Below are positions 13,459-22,015 of a stretch of DNA of 64,000 nt, piece after piece. The notes beneath the pieces are model-generated. The model ran no database searches and was not told where the DNA came from. It saw only the letters and a list, made by a program, of their open reading frames with translations. Position 1 is the first letter of the stretch. Every line of letters starts with the position of its first letter. The stretch is taken from the NCBI GenBank assembly GCA_029339505.1, contig JAQISU010000041.1:7635001-7699000 (forward strand). The letters are read 5' to 3'. The DNA is from Unio delphinus (Eukaryota; Mollusca; Bivalvia; Unionida; Unionidae). A program made the translations under genes and the position numbers.

Positions 13459-16400
13459 GAATGATTTCGATTATACCCTGTTTTTTTTTTTAACTTAGCA
13501 GACAATGCCCCCTGGCCGACTGTCTATGTGGTGATTTTACGACGCATATAAGGGTCCTTTGTTCTTGAACAAGACTTTCAACGTCCACGAGTGACTTTCT
13601 ACACCCAACAACGCTGGGTTCTCGTGTCTTTACGAAGCGGACGAACTATATCAGCGGTGTATAACGTATAAATATGGCTTCTGACAAATTCCTTTTTTCC
13701 CCTGACTTACGCAATTGCGGGGAGGGCGACGTTACAACCACCTCAATCTTCAAAATAAAATCGAGATTTTATTCCCTAAAAATTGCTTCAAATGCAAATG
13801 CGCGTGACTACACGTAATAAAAGAATAAAATCATAACGATGATAAACACTGACTACGGCCACGAATATATACACAACATACAGTTGCATGCAGAGTGATC
13901 TATGTCATTCAGCGCTCCTACTCATGAAATCAGCGCCTACATTCTGAGATCCGTTTACGGATCTGATCTGTAATATGGTACTGCTGTATGGGTTAGCGGT
14001 CAGTTTCCAGTGACCACATACCTCAAGTAATACCCGTGGTGGCTCGTGCGGTGTTTCTCAGCTGTTCCGCCTTCGACGTTTAGAGAACAGCGTGCCTTGA
14101 CTCAGGGTATGTCTCAAATAGTCCAATCTTTGAAACCCAAGGTGACATTTAGAAGGGCAAGCGGTCAGTCCCGTCTGACAGGGCCTCTCCAAAACGGCAG
14201 CTAGCAGAGTGAGGTGTACATTCGACTTCTCTGTGACTAACATGAAATCATACAGGAATTTTCTAATTGCCCTTGGACAAATCCAACTTCGAGAAATATA
14301 TCGCTTTCTAGACAGAAACGAAAATATGACGATCGTGTCGACGATAAAGTCGCTAACGGTGTCTTTTTCTCGGTAGCTATTAAGGAGATTGGGATGATAG
14401 AGATTCTCTTTAGTCTGTAGTCTTATCCGATAGGTTTTACCTCCAACCTTCCCGGTTATAACGCACGGACCCCTTCAAGAATCTTGCAACTTGTCGTGTT
14501 CTTGGTTCATCGATAAGGGGTGTCCTCCTCAAGATGCCGGGTCGATGATCCGTTTTCGGTACTATTCTCTGACACTTGACACAGAAGAGATAGAACCGTT
14601 AACATAACCCTAGACCCCTGGCCAGTAGAATTCCTACGTGTTCTCCCATGAGAATTCCATGCGTCAGTTTCAACACTTCACCTCTCTTATCTTTTGACAC
14701 GACGACTTGCTTGAAGTGTTCGTGGCCTTTCCTGGTGTGGCGATACAAGCTCTCCTTCTTATACGCGAACCTCACCGAGCCTTTCTGCGATTTTTCTCCG
14801 TTCCTTCTCCTGCGTATTTGTGCAACTGCCCAGGAGTTGCGTCTTCCTGCTGAAACTCACTCAATTCGGCCGGAAGAACGTTACTAACCGGTGTTAACGT
14901 AAATTTTATCGACGTCGCTTTCGTTTGTCGACTCTTAGACCTGGTTTCCACAGCATTCACCGGAATTGGTGTACAGATTTCAGGATTCGGTTGTGGCAAG
15001 ACATAAGGACGACCTAGTCCAGCCAAGCAAGTAGCTTCAATTTTCTCCTTCACTTACGGTGAATCGAGGTCAATGACAGCCGCTGGTAACGAGTCAGGCG
15101 CGTTGTTTGCCTACTGGACTTCAATTACCTTCACTGTATAATTATCAGGCTTCACGTATTTCTTGTCGAAAAGGGCTGGAACGCCACACCCAGTGTCATA
15201 CAAGATTATGGGACCTTCTCCGTTGACAGTTGCAGGCGCGAAGTATGCTGCTTTACAGCTGAAGCCCAGCTCTCACTCCTTCCTAGCGACGGCATTCACC
15301 TGGGTCTGCCTGTCCTTGTGGCAGCCTCTGCCAAATGCCCCGCGCGCTTGTAGTTGTAACATGTCGGGGGCCCTCGGCAAGGCCCGTTCTTGTGGGTGAG
15401 TCCTGTCCTGGTCCATGGGTGACATTCTTACCTGCACATCTCCCTCCATCCTTCCCGAAAGTTACGGATATCATGCTTTCCTTCACCCACACGACGCGAC
15501 TCGGTATGTAGTGGTCTGTCATCACTCTCCTGGCCAGCTTCATATGTGTCTCTCTGTCCATCGATATATTGGGCAGCTCCCAGTTCTGTCTCTCTTTTGA
15601 TTGCTTTTTCTGCCATCCATTCTTTGATTCCAGCACGTAGAAAATGTAGGAAGTTTCTTTGTGTCTTCTTTTGCCACAATCAGGACCCAGACGCCTGTTT
15701 TCACTGTTTGCTATCCCCCGACAGTAGCCATCCGTTGCATCTTTACCTTGGCGTTAAATTTGGTTTCTACTTTTACAACCAGAACGTCATTATCCAATTC
15801 TAGTTGGAGCACTGAGACGAAAACATCTCGTGGCTTGGACTCAATCGCTCTATTGATGAGTGGTGCTTAAGTCATTGTTGGCATGACCCCTGGGGTTAAT
15901 GATGAATATGATCTTTCCCCCATTATGAATCCCTTCAGTGCTATTTGTTTAACCCCTCCCCTTTAATTTAAGGACCGTTTTTATATCCGCTGCCTAGGGC
16001 AGTCGTTTATTTCTCCGAAGTCAAGTTGTTGACATCTTCAGGATGCACTACAACCAATATGTCTCGTCCACCCCACCCCCGTAGTACTTTGACATCAAAA
16101 TAGTATCCAATTTTACCCCTCTAAAGGGTTGCTTGTTTGTTTTGTTTTTTTTAAATTATCATTTCCATTATCTCAAGCCATAGGATTGTTTGCTTGGCTA
16201 ATTTTGTCGATTTCCTACTCAACACTAGCCTAGGTAAAAGTCGATAGAGTTCACATTGAATATGAGCTTGAATCACTAGGTTTCACATCACAATTAGTTT
16301 CATATTTGCTACAATACAAGATTGCATACGAAATTAAGAAAATAAGTATAAAAAGTTTCAAAATACCGTGCAGTATGCCGAAACAGATTGCACAGCTTGC

Positions 16401-19400
16401 AACGAGAACAACGAATATGATACTAAATGCAAAATAAGGAAAATAATCAAACATGTGCAAATACAAAATTGTAGAATTGCAAAAATGCAGGCTACAAAAG
16501 CAAAATCGAAAATCTCATGAGATTTGACAAAGGATGTTATGTGCATACATAGTTGATCCAGTTTTGCTTTGTGCATGCCATTGCCAACTCTTTTAGAATT
16601 ATACGTGTAGGGGCTATTTCTGAATACCTCCTAATACATCGACTTCCATGATTTGTGGTTCTTCCCACCTTTAACTTTTTTGTTTTCGGGGCAACAGAAA
16701 GATGGCCCACCCTCATTATTCAAAGATATAAAAGGCTTTTTATGTGTGTTTGTACCCCCTCAGATGTGTTGTATTTTTCTTTAGGTATAATGATTTTTTG
16801 TTCAAAATTTTATTTGAAGTTTAATTTTTGAATGAAGTATTTGTTACCCCTAATCGAGTATTTGTTATCCCTAATGGAGTATTTGTTATCCCTAGTTTTA
16901 TCTATAGGGTTGTTTATCCCAACTGGGTTTAAATTACCCAAATCGTTATCCCTTCCTCTTTTACTGATTGATCTTTGCTAGAGGTCCCCTAGTCCTCTGA
17001 GTGTTATATGTATATTTTTGCTATAGTGTGTGTATGCTATATATGTTGTGTCAGCCGCTTTGTCAAATTTCAATTTCCCATCAGTTTTCCTGGCTTTCTT
17101 TATCGTCGTTTTCTTTCTCCCCTTTAGAGAAAGAATATATTTTGCTTTATGGATTGAAAATTGTTGATTTAGTTTTTACAGTTTGGAATTTCGAATGAGA
17201 AACGGCGTGTTACATAGTGTAAAATAAAATTTTAGTGTTTTAAATGTGTGATCATATGCGTCGTTTCTCATTAATTTGTTATGTGTCGTTTCTCATATCA
17301 ATTTTTTATGTGTTGTTTCTCATATTACTGTGTTATGTGTCGTTTCTCATATTAATTTGTTATGTGTCGTTCCTCATATTAATTTGTTATGTGTCGTTTC
17401 TCATATTAATTTGTTATGTGTCGTTTCTCACATTAATTTGTTATGGGTCGTTTCTCATATTAATTTGTTATGTGTCGTTTTTCATATTAATTTGTTATGT
17501 GTCGTTTCTCATATTAATTTGTTATGTGTCGCTTCTCACATTAATGTGTTATGTGTCGTTTCTCATATCAATTTGTTATGTGTCGTTTCTCATATTAATT
17601 TGTTATGTGTCGTTTCTCATATCAATTTGTTATGTGTCGTTTCTCATATCAATTTGTTATGTGTCGTTTCTCACATTAATGTGTTATGTGTCGTTTCTCA
17701 TATCAATTTGTTATGTGTCGTTTCTCACATTAATGTGTTATGTGTCGTTTCTCATCTTAATTTGTTTTTGGAAATTAAGAAGGGCTAGTCTGAGTAAGGA
17801 GCCACATTTTCTTTATTTATTTATAGTTATCTTACCACAGGTGGGCCCTTTCCTTGTCTCTGTTTATTTTACCAAAAATTTCAGTCATATCGCTACGATG
17901 TCTGCAGCGTGACAGTTTATTGTGATGTCTAGCACCATTTTAAAATTAATTGGTTTTCATTTTATAAACATGGGGGGGGGGGGGTAGATGGGAGAGGAGG
18001 TTTTGGTTTGCCGCCTAATAGGGGCGTTGTAATACCTTGTCTAATACCTTACGTATATGGTTATGCTCTAATCTGTCAAAAGCCTTTTCTTTGTCAAAAA
18101 GTGCCACATCACTTTTTGACTTGTTTCATTTGTATAATCAGTTATTGTTTGTTTGTATAAAATATTGTTTTCAATGTATCTGCCTCTTCCCTCCAACACA
18201 CAGTTTGGATTTAAGTTTTTGATTTTCTTTCCTAACCCCTTTTTAACTCTGTTCGCTAGAATCCTACTTGGTATTGTATTTTAAAATCCATATTTAGGAG
18301 GGAGATGGGCCTCCATTTTTATTATTATAAATCTTCCCTATCCCCTTCCCTTTGTAAATTATGGTGATCATTACCTCCCTCCTTGATTCTGTCATTTTTT
18401 TCTTTCTTTAAAAAGTAGTATTGTATAACATTTCAAGGATCGGCTATATCTCATCTTGGATTCTTTTGTAGAATTCCATGGCGAGTCCATCTCCTCCTGC
18501 TGATTTCCCTTTTTCTAACTGCGCAGTATTTGCTGGTATTTCTTCGGTCGAGATGAAATCATCACATATGTCTGCATGTTCTGGTTATATCATCTAACAT
18601 TGGATATCCTTTAGATAGCCAGTTATTTTATTTGTATCACTTTTTTGGGTGGTGTATAAGTGTTTATAGTAATTTTATATATTAGCCATTATATCTTTTT
18701 TTCCCTGTAACTTTTTAAAAAATTATCTTTTAATTTGTTATGCTCACCCCCACCCCCCACCCTTAACTCCTCTCTTTTATAAAGACCTACGCTTTTGTAT
18801 GTTTGTGTCAACTTCCCAGCCCTTATATTTCGCCTCTCATTTTCCTCGTCCTCTAGTTCTTTTAATCTCTTCTTCATCTCACCGCTCCGATGGCTTAGTA
18901 GTTAGAGCATCTGACTCGGATGCGGGAGGACGTGGGTTCAATCCCCGGCCGAGTCATACCAAAGAATTACAAAAATGGTACTAACAGCTGCCTCGCTTGG
19001 CGCTCAGCGTTAAGAAGTTAGTGTTAAGACTGGTGTCAGGATAATGTGATTGGGTTAGACATCATACTACATGTCTGCGGCATGATGCCCCACTGCTAGA
19101 CATCACTATAAACTGTCACGCTGCAGACATCGTAGCGATATGACTGAAATTTTCGTAAAGCTACGTTACAAATCCGAATTACGTGGGGCCACGATTGGCC
19201 GAGTGGTCCAAAGCGCTCGCCTTTACGGATCACTGCCATTTCACCTCTGTCTGCATGGGTTCGAGTCTCGGATTCGGCCAATGTGGGTATGTGAAAAAGC
19301 TTGCCAGTAGCTTCTCGTGGGTTGGTGGTTCTTTCTGGGGTTTTCTCGAGTTCTTCCTCCACCATTAATACTGGCTGCCATGTATAGCCTATCTTGTGCT

Positions 19401-21178
19401 GAAAATGGCGTTAAACCCTACTACAACAAATCCAAATTACACACACTCAGACACATCTTTTTAATCCACTGTTCCGTATTTGCTTTGCCCAATAGTGCGT
19501 TATCAGCTCTTATTTCCATATTGTGTAGTTCCTTCCTTCTATTGCAGTTGCACATTGCGTTTTCCTTTAATTTATTTTTAAATTTATCCAATTCGTTTAT
19601 CATATCTCTGTTCCCCAGTCTAAATTTAATTATGTCCCTCTTCGTCTTTTCAACGTATACTTTTTCCTACAAGATCCTATATAGAGTTAATCTTTCATTT
19701 GCTCCTCCCCCATTTACTCTTATTTTCTTATTTTTTATGCATATTCTACCTTACTTTATGGTCAGTAATTTTCAGGTTGGTTATCTCTATATCCCCGTAC
19801 ATATTGTTTACATAATTAGTAACATTTTCTATCTTTTCTCCTGTATTCATTAGAGTAATCTCTTCTTACTAAATTCTGAATCCTAGTTTATGTGTTGGTA
19901 TTCAATTTTTCATTTCTTTCTTGAATAGTACATCATTTAGTGCTGATACCCCTGTTCTGTCTATGTTATCTCTCACCCAATTAAAATCACCTCTTCTAAT
20001 CATGTTGTCTATTGAAAAATTATTCACGTATTCTTGTAGTTTCTCTATAAAATCCTTCTTTTGTCTCTGCTAGCCGGTATGTATATATTTATAAGGTGAC
20101 ATTTTTCTAATACTATATGTAACATTCTTCCCTTTAAAAAAGTTTCCTTCTTCCTTTCTCTCCCATGCTATGTATCTATTTTTTTAAATTACTGCTACTC
20201 CTCTTATATCTTCTTTTACGTAGTCAGTAGTTATCACTACCTTACGTTTGAGCTCTTTGGTCTGTTTCGTATGAGGTTCTTGCAAGAAAATTGTTATAGA
20301 AACCTTTGGCTAAACATGTATAACTTTCCGATATATAAAACCTTGCGAGAGCTGCAGTACACTGTCACCTTTTCATCATTCTAATTTTAATATAAATGTC
20401 CTTATTATGAATAACGTCCTAGACGAATCAAAGACATATTTTACATTTATATAATTTCCTTTGTTCCAGACAAAATTATCGCCGGCATTGTTCCCCTAAT
20501 GATAGGAGCTTGTGAATATACAGCCCAGAAATACTCAAACGGCTTTTTTGGCAAAATAGATGAGGTAAGTCTTTAATTTAAGACAATGATGTCGGTAATT
20601 TTCAGTTTGGACAATTTCTGTTTAGGTCCTGTGATCCCTAGGGTAGTAGAAAGACAGTGGTGACCTGTATATTATTGGTCTTTATCAAGCCATCTTGGAA
20701 AATAACGCTTGTAAAACATTGTACATGTAGCGTATAAGCACACCCTTTCTGTATTTGTCTAAGTCGATGTCAGTGCTTAATTTGTTTATCAAAATATGAA
20801 ACAATGGACATCATTACATACAAAATACCAAAATAGTTTGTGGCAATTAAAAGAGTTAAAGAAACGATCTCATTTTGTTTGTTAAATATGTTCTGAAACC
20901 ACCAAATAAAGAAACAAGTTTTAGGTTGGTTTGACGTGCAATTTATTGTTCATCTTATTCCTTTTGTTATTACTATTGTTATCTTCATTATTGACATTTT
21001 TACATTTGTAAAATTATTCATCTTTTCGATTTGTTTCTGCACATTGTGTCGAGGCAATCTTTTATTTATGTAAATGATAAACCTACTAATAACAGCTGCT
21101 TATTTTATTTTCTTCTTTCAGATTGTGTTTGCGCGCTGTGTTGTTGATGGTATGATGCCAGTAAATCAAGAACAATAA
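1483..21178 (+). CDS. Pif-like chitin-binding/LamG secreted protein A (5'-partial, 7 exons)
   Basis: This is a split gene whose 5' end lies outside the window. Exons: 1483-1665, 4197-4394, 5341-5478, 5990-6360, 7317-7437, 20470-20564, 21122-21178. All joins keep frame, with phases 1,1,1,0,1,0, and give 386 residues before TAA. Order: two eight-cysteine CBM14-type modules, one short cysteine module (CLYEKYD...CGC), then a laminin-G/ConA-like domain over the last four exons. This combination is known from mollusc Pif/BMSP shell-matrix proteins, which bind chitin and calcium carbonate; the role here is inferred. Signal peptide and further modules would lie upstream. It is the convergent paralogue of the minus-strand gene at 30-46.8 kb, with the same intron phases. 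The intron 7438-20469 is swollen by transposons. Sure of the gene; less sure of the family name. Confidence 0.85.
1819..1879. repeat. (TA)n microsatellite
   Basis: About 30 uninterrupted TA units inside the first visible intron of gene A. Confidence 0.97.
2094..2190. repeat. (TA)n-(TG)n compound microsatellite
   Basis: A TA run passes directly into a TG run (from about 2149), with one TC interruption. It lies in the same intron. Confidence 0.97.
4197..4394 (+). CDS. Gene A exon: CBM14-type module
   Basis: The acceptor is cttaattgtag. The exon is 198 nt, exactly the length of its counterpart in gene B (34186-34383). Motifs: NDNNCRTYIYC, then PACCPWGFRYD, SQTC, ASC and EICPDQFIEIK. The donor is AAAA|GTAGTT, weaker than the usual GTAAGT; the gene B counterpart has AAAA|GTACGA at the same codon. 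Phase is 1 at both ends. Confidence 0.87.
4491..4566. repeat. (GT)n followed by GA/CAGA microsatellite
   Basis: A GT run of about 50 bases is followed by gagagagacagacagacagacagaga. It lies between the second and third visible exons of gene A. Confidence 0.95.
4878..5340 (+). repeat. 58-bp minisatellite carrying splice-acceptor copies
   Basis: About eight tandem copies of a 58-bp unit run straight into the exon at 5341. The unit starts at positions 4935, 4993, 5051, 5109, 5167, 5225 and 5283, with a diverged first copy near 4878. Each unit ends in a pyrimidine tract plus AG and begins CATGTTTC, almost the same as the real exon start CATGTTTG. The array therefore multiplies the 3' splice site. 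Confidence 0.93.
5341..5478 (+). CDS. Gene A exon: short cysteine module
   Basis: The acceptor is tttcctttttag, the last of eight look-alike acceptors, and the donor is GCAG|GTAAG. It is 138 nt, phase 1-1, and encodes CLYEKYDPEGRYFY, then PCSPTVLFNETTC and CGC. It matches gene B exon 33621-33755 (CAYERFDNEG, PCSPGTLFNKTTC, CSC). It has four cysteines and lacks the NC...YxxC centre of a full CBM14 domain, so it is a reduced or derived chitin-binding-like module. Confidence 0.87.
5990..6360 (+). CDS. Gene A exon: laminin-G-like domain, first part
   Basis: The acceptor is ctttctccag and the donor CAG|GTATTC; 371 nt, entering in phase 1 and leaving in phase 0. It opens GCKIDLNITF. Stretches shared with gene B include DSAILIRKYDHVAL, FTKLSFIPD, KQILISNCR and SFDVRLDP, and it ends LTLPYQ. 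Alternating hydrophobic strands fit a laminin-G/ConA-like beta sandwich. Identity to gene B looks like roughly two thirds by eye. Confidence 0.88.
7317..7437 (+). CDS. Gene A exon: laminin-G-like domain, second part
   Basis: The acceptor is atttttgcag and the donor CAAG|GTAAGT; 121 nt, phase 0 to 1, the same length as gene B exon 31589-31709. It encodes KGTKNTLYLSYD, then RVETVDPSTK, and ends QSLQ. The gene B counterpart reads EGTRNVLYLGY, EITDPNTN and ALLQ. Confidence 0.88.
7609..7802. repeat. Tandem repeat of about 55 bp, 3-4 copies
   Basis: The words gtcaaattaccgatttaca, gagtcattcaactcaacata and atagtcactg recur three to four times with substitutions. Confidence 0.75.
8785..8952 (+). repeat. 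42-bp repeat, 4 copies, in frame inside a 91-codon ORF
   Basis: Four 42-bp units encode a 14-residue repeat (VVEFYFHEIHPVKL, LVEFYLRENDPIKI, LYDVYLREIHPVKI, LFDFHFREIDPVRV) inside an open frame at 8715-8990. Many differences between units are silent or conservative (GAG/GAA, GTC/GTT, CAC/CAT). I do not recognise the product, and it lies inside an intron of gene A. It could be a chance open minisatellite or an old coding fragment. Confidence 0.6.
9775..9808. repeat. (CAA)n tract
   Basis: Imperfect caacaacaacagcaacaacaac. It could be the tail of an old SINE, as other SINEs here end in CAA/TTG triplets, but no SINE body is visible next to it. Confidence 0.7.
10843..10970. mobile_element. Fold-back (MITE-like) element
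   Basis: Two 50-base arms, 10843-10892 and 10921-10970, are reverse complements at about 44 of 50 positions and flank a 28-base spacer. The arms contain ttggggtttggaccgag and its complement ctcggtccaaaccccaa. The transcript would form a long stable hairpin. No target duplication was identified. Confidence 0.75.
11838..11882 (-). mobile_element. Truncated SINE tail fragment
   Basis: The words gtagggtttaacgccatttt and cagcaca match the tail of the SINE family at 19183-19425, 24445-24683 and 25913-26130 (here in reverse orientation). Only the tail is present. Confidence 0.5.
12325..12396. repeat. (TA)n microsatellite
   Basis: About 36 TA units, uninterrupted. Confidence 0.97.
13390..13453. repeat. 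(CT)n microsatellite
   Basis: About 32 CT units, uninterrupted. Confidence 0.97.
14058..14243 (-). pseudogene. Ty3/gypsy reverse transcriptase fragment
   Basis: A 61-codon frame has VLERPCQTGLTACPSKC followed by LGFQRLDYLRHTLSQG. In gypsy polyproteins this stretch follows the catalytic YxDD region and reads close to VLERLRxAGLTxxPSKCxFG. Catalytic aspartates are not seen in the same frame, so this is a broken remnant. Confidence 0.75.
15320..15361 (-). pseudogene. Degenerate gag zinc knuckle
   Basis: The frame gives CYNYKRAGHLAEAA. A working CCHC knuckle is C-x2-C-x4-H-x4-C. The first Cys and the His are present, the second Cys has become Tyr (TAC) and the last has become Ala (GCC). Confidence 0.65.
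17273..17768. repeat. 27-bp tandem array, about 18 copies
   Basis: The unit is close to ttgttatgtgtcgtttctcatattaat, with C/T variants (catatcaat, cacattaat). Because 27 is nine codons, two plus-strand frames stay open (17244-17912, 222 codons, and 17276-17788, 170 codons). They translate as hydrophobic nonapeptide repeats such as LLCVVSHIN and FLILICYVS. I regard the ORFs as by-products of the array. Confidence 0.92.
17875..17933 (-). mobile_element. SINE/LINE tail fragment in inverted orientation
   Basis: This 59-base stretch is the reverse complement of 19095-19153, the 3' tail of the SINE at 18883-19167, with 58 of 59 positions identical. It lies at the position expected for the 3' end of the minus-strand LINE relic. 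Confidence 0.8.
18883..19167 (+). mobile_element. tRNA-derived SINE
   Basis: The head has Pol III boxes: an A-box-like tggcttagtagttagagc and a B box gggttcaatcc, followed by ggccgagtc. The cloverleaf acceptor stem no longer pairs (gctccga against ccgagtc), so it is not a working tRNA. The body (cctcgcttggcgctcagc, then catgtctgcggcatgat) and the tail (atatgactgaaatttt) look like a mollusc SINE type as I remember it. It sits inside the LINE relic. Confidence 0.8.
19168..19182. repeat. Left target-site duplication of the second SINE
   Basis: acaaatccgaattac at 19168-19182 matches acaaatccaaattac at 19426-19440 with one mismatch. These 15-base direct repeats bracket the SINE at 19183-19425. 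Confidence 0.8.
19183..19425 (+). mobile_element. tRNA-derived SINE (gggtttaacgccat-tail family)
   Basis: The head is ggggccacgattggccgag, with an A-box-like region (tggccgagtggtccaaagcg) and a B box gggttcgagtc. The 3' end reads tggctgccatgtatagcc, then aaaatggcgttaaaccct and ctacaac. A 15-bp target duplication (19168-19182 and 19426-19440) proves insertion. Further copies are at 24445-24683, 25913-26130 and 33099-33306, all on the minus strand, with a tail fragment at 11838-11882. Confidence 0.88.
20470..20564 (+). CDS. Gene A exon: laminin-G-like domain, third part
   Basis: The acceptor is tttgttccag and the donor GAG|GTAAGT; 95 nt, phase 1 to 0, the same length as gene B exon 30539-30633. 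It encodes DKIIAGIVPLMIGACEY and ends GFFGKIDE. The gene B counterpart reads LIAGIVPLMIGACEF and GFEGKINE. It is isolated by a 13-kb intron, but frame and paralogue leave little doubt. Confidence 0.87.
21122..21178 (+). CDS. Gene A last exon and stop codon
   Basis: The acceptor is tttcttctttcag. It encodes IVFARCVVDGMMPVNQEQ and ends in TAA at 21176-21178. The gene B last exon reads FLFARCVPEELMPK and more. The FARCV strand closes the laminin-G-like fold, and its cysteine may pair with the GACE cysteine in the preceding exon. Confidence 0.85.
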   Translation: MVFARCVVDGMMPVNQEQ

Positions 21179-21188
21179 TAATATTACT

Positions 21189-21205
21189 AATAAAGAAAGA
21201 ATAAA
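21189..21205 (+). terminator. Polyadenylation signals of gene A
   Basis: Two AATAAA hexamers (21189-21194 and 21200-21205) lie 11 and 22 bases past the stop codon, so the 3' UTR is predicted to be short. Confidence 0.6.
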
Positions 21206-21576
21206 ACCCAAACAAATAATAAAACAGCAATAAGACAGAATTTGTATTGTCGCATAATGAGACAGGACATATATTTGATAGACAGGAGACATCTCAACAG
21301 TTTTTTAAACGTCCAAAATCGTAAGGCTAGGAGTAATTGTTGTGATTATTGTGTTTATCTCTCAGCAACTAATATATGAAAGTTTCATAGAAAATTATGT
21401 TTAGCTAATTGGCATGTTTAAACATGCTGCGTATTTTTGATATTATTTAAATATGAAATGCACGTGCTACGCTAATTCTACAATTTAAGGAGAAAGCAAT
21501 AAAACTTATTTGAACTATTTTTAATAATTTATTCAGACTGTAATAGCTTTTACCGAGAGTGAAAATGAGCTACTTA

Positions 21577-22015
<439 letters not shown>

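Larger units (their letters stand above)
14050..15870 (-). mobile_element. Decayed Ty3/gypsy-like retrotransposon relic
   Basis: Read on the minus strand, the pieces follow gag-to-pol order. A degenerate CCHC zinc-knuckle lies at 15320-15361 (CYNYKRAGHLAEAA, where the second and last cysteines are lost). A polyprotein linker follows at 14772-15053 (VNAVETRSKSRQ and LPAELSEFQQEDAT). A reverse-transcriptase segment lies at 14058-14243, with GLTACPSKCHLGFQRLDYL followed by RHTLSQG, a typical gypsy RT signature. Frames are broken by stops and shifts. No integrase or RNase H was recognised downstream. GC content is higher than in the surroundings. Gypsy assignment rests on memory of family motifs. 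Confidence 0.7.
17990..20330 (-). mobile_element. Decayed L1/Tx1-like LINE relic
   Basis: Minus-strand pieces run in LINE order. The endonuclease start lies at about 20228-20290 (FLQEPHTKQTKELKR). The endonuclease GDFN motif lies at 19921-19992 (GDFNWVRDNIDRTGVS). Linker coding follows at 19421-19603 and 18689-18877 (KKRLKELEDEENERR). Reverse transcriptase lies at 18453-18513 (GKSAGGDGLAMEFYKRIQDE) and 18033-18095 (DKEKAFDRLEHN then RKVLDK). The frame is broken, and the catalytic YADD end of RT is missing. Two SINEs are inserted at 18883-19425. EKAFD and GDFN point to the L1/Tx1 side of LINEs. Confidence 0.8.
7438..20469 (+). other. 13-kb intron of gene A, a transposon sink
   Basis: The same intron in gene B (30634-31588) is only 955 bp. 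Here it holds a 55-bp repeat, a 42-bp in-frame repeat, a fold-back element, a Ty3/gypsy-like relic, a (CT)n tract, a 27-bp array, an L1/Tx1-like LINE relic and SINEs, each listed separately. The remaining parts (about 9.0-10.8 kb, 11.1-11.7 kb) are AT-rich with no feature I can name. Confidence 0.8.

Noticed and set aside
17276..17788. Repetitive protein of 170-222 residues
   Set aside because: The frame exists only because the 27-bp unit is a multiple of three; two frames are equally open and there is no other gene signal.
18883..18960. Possible tRNA gene
   Set aside because: A and B boxes are present, but the acceptor stem does not pair and a SINE body follows directly, so it is a SINE head.
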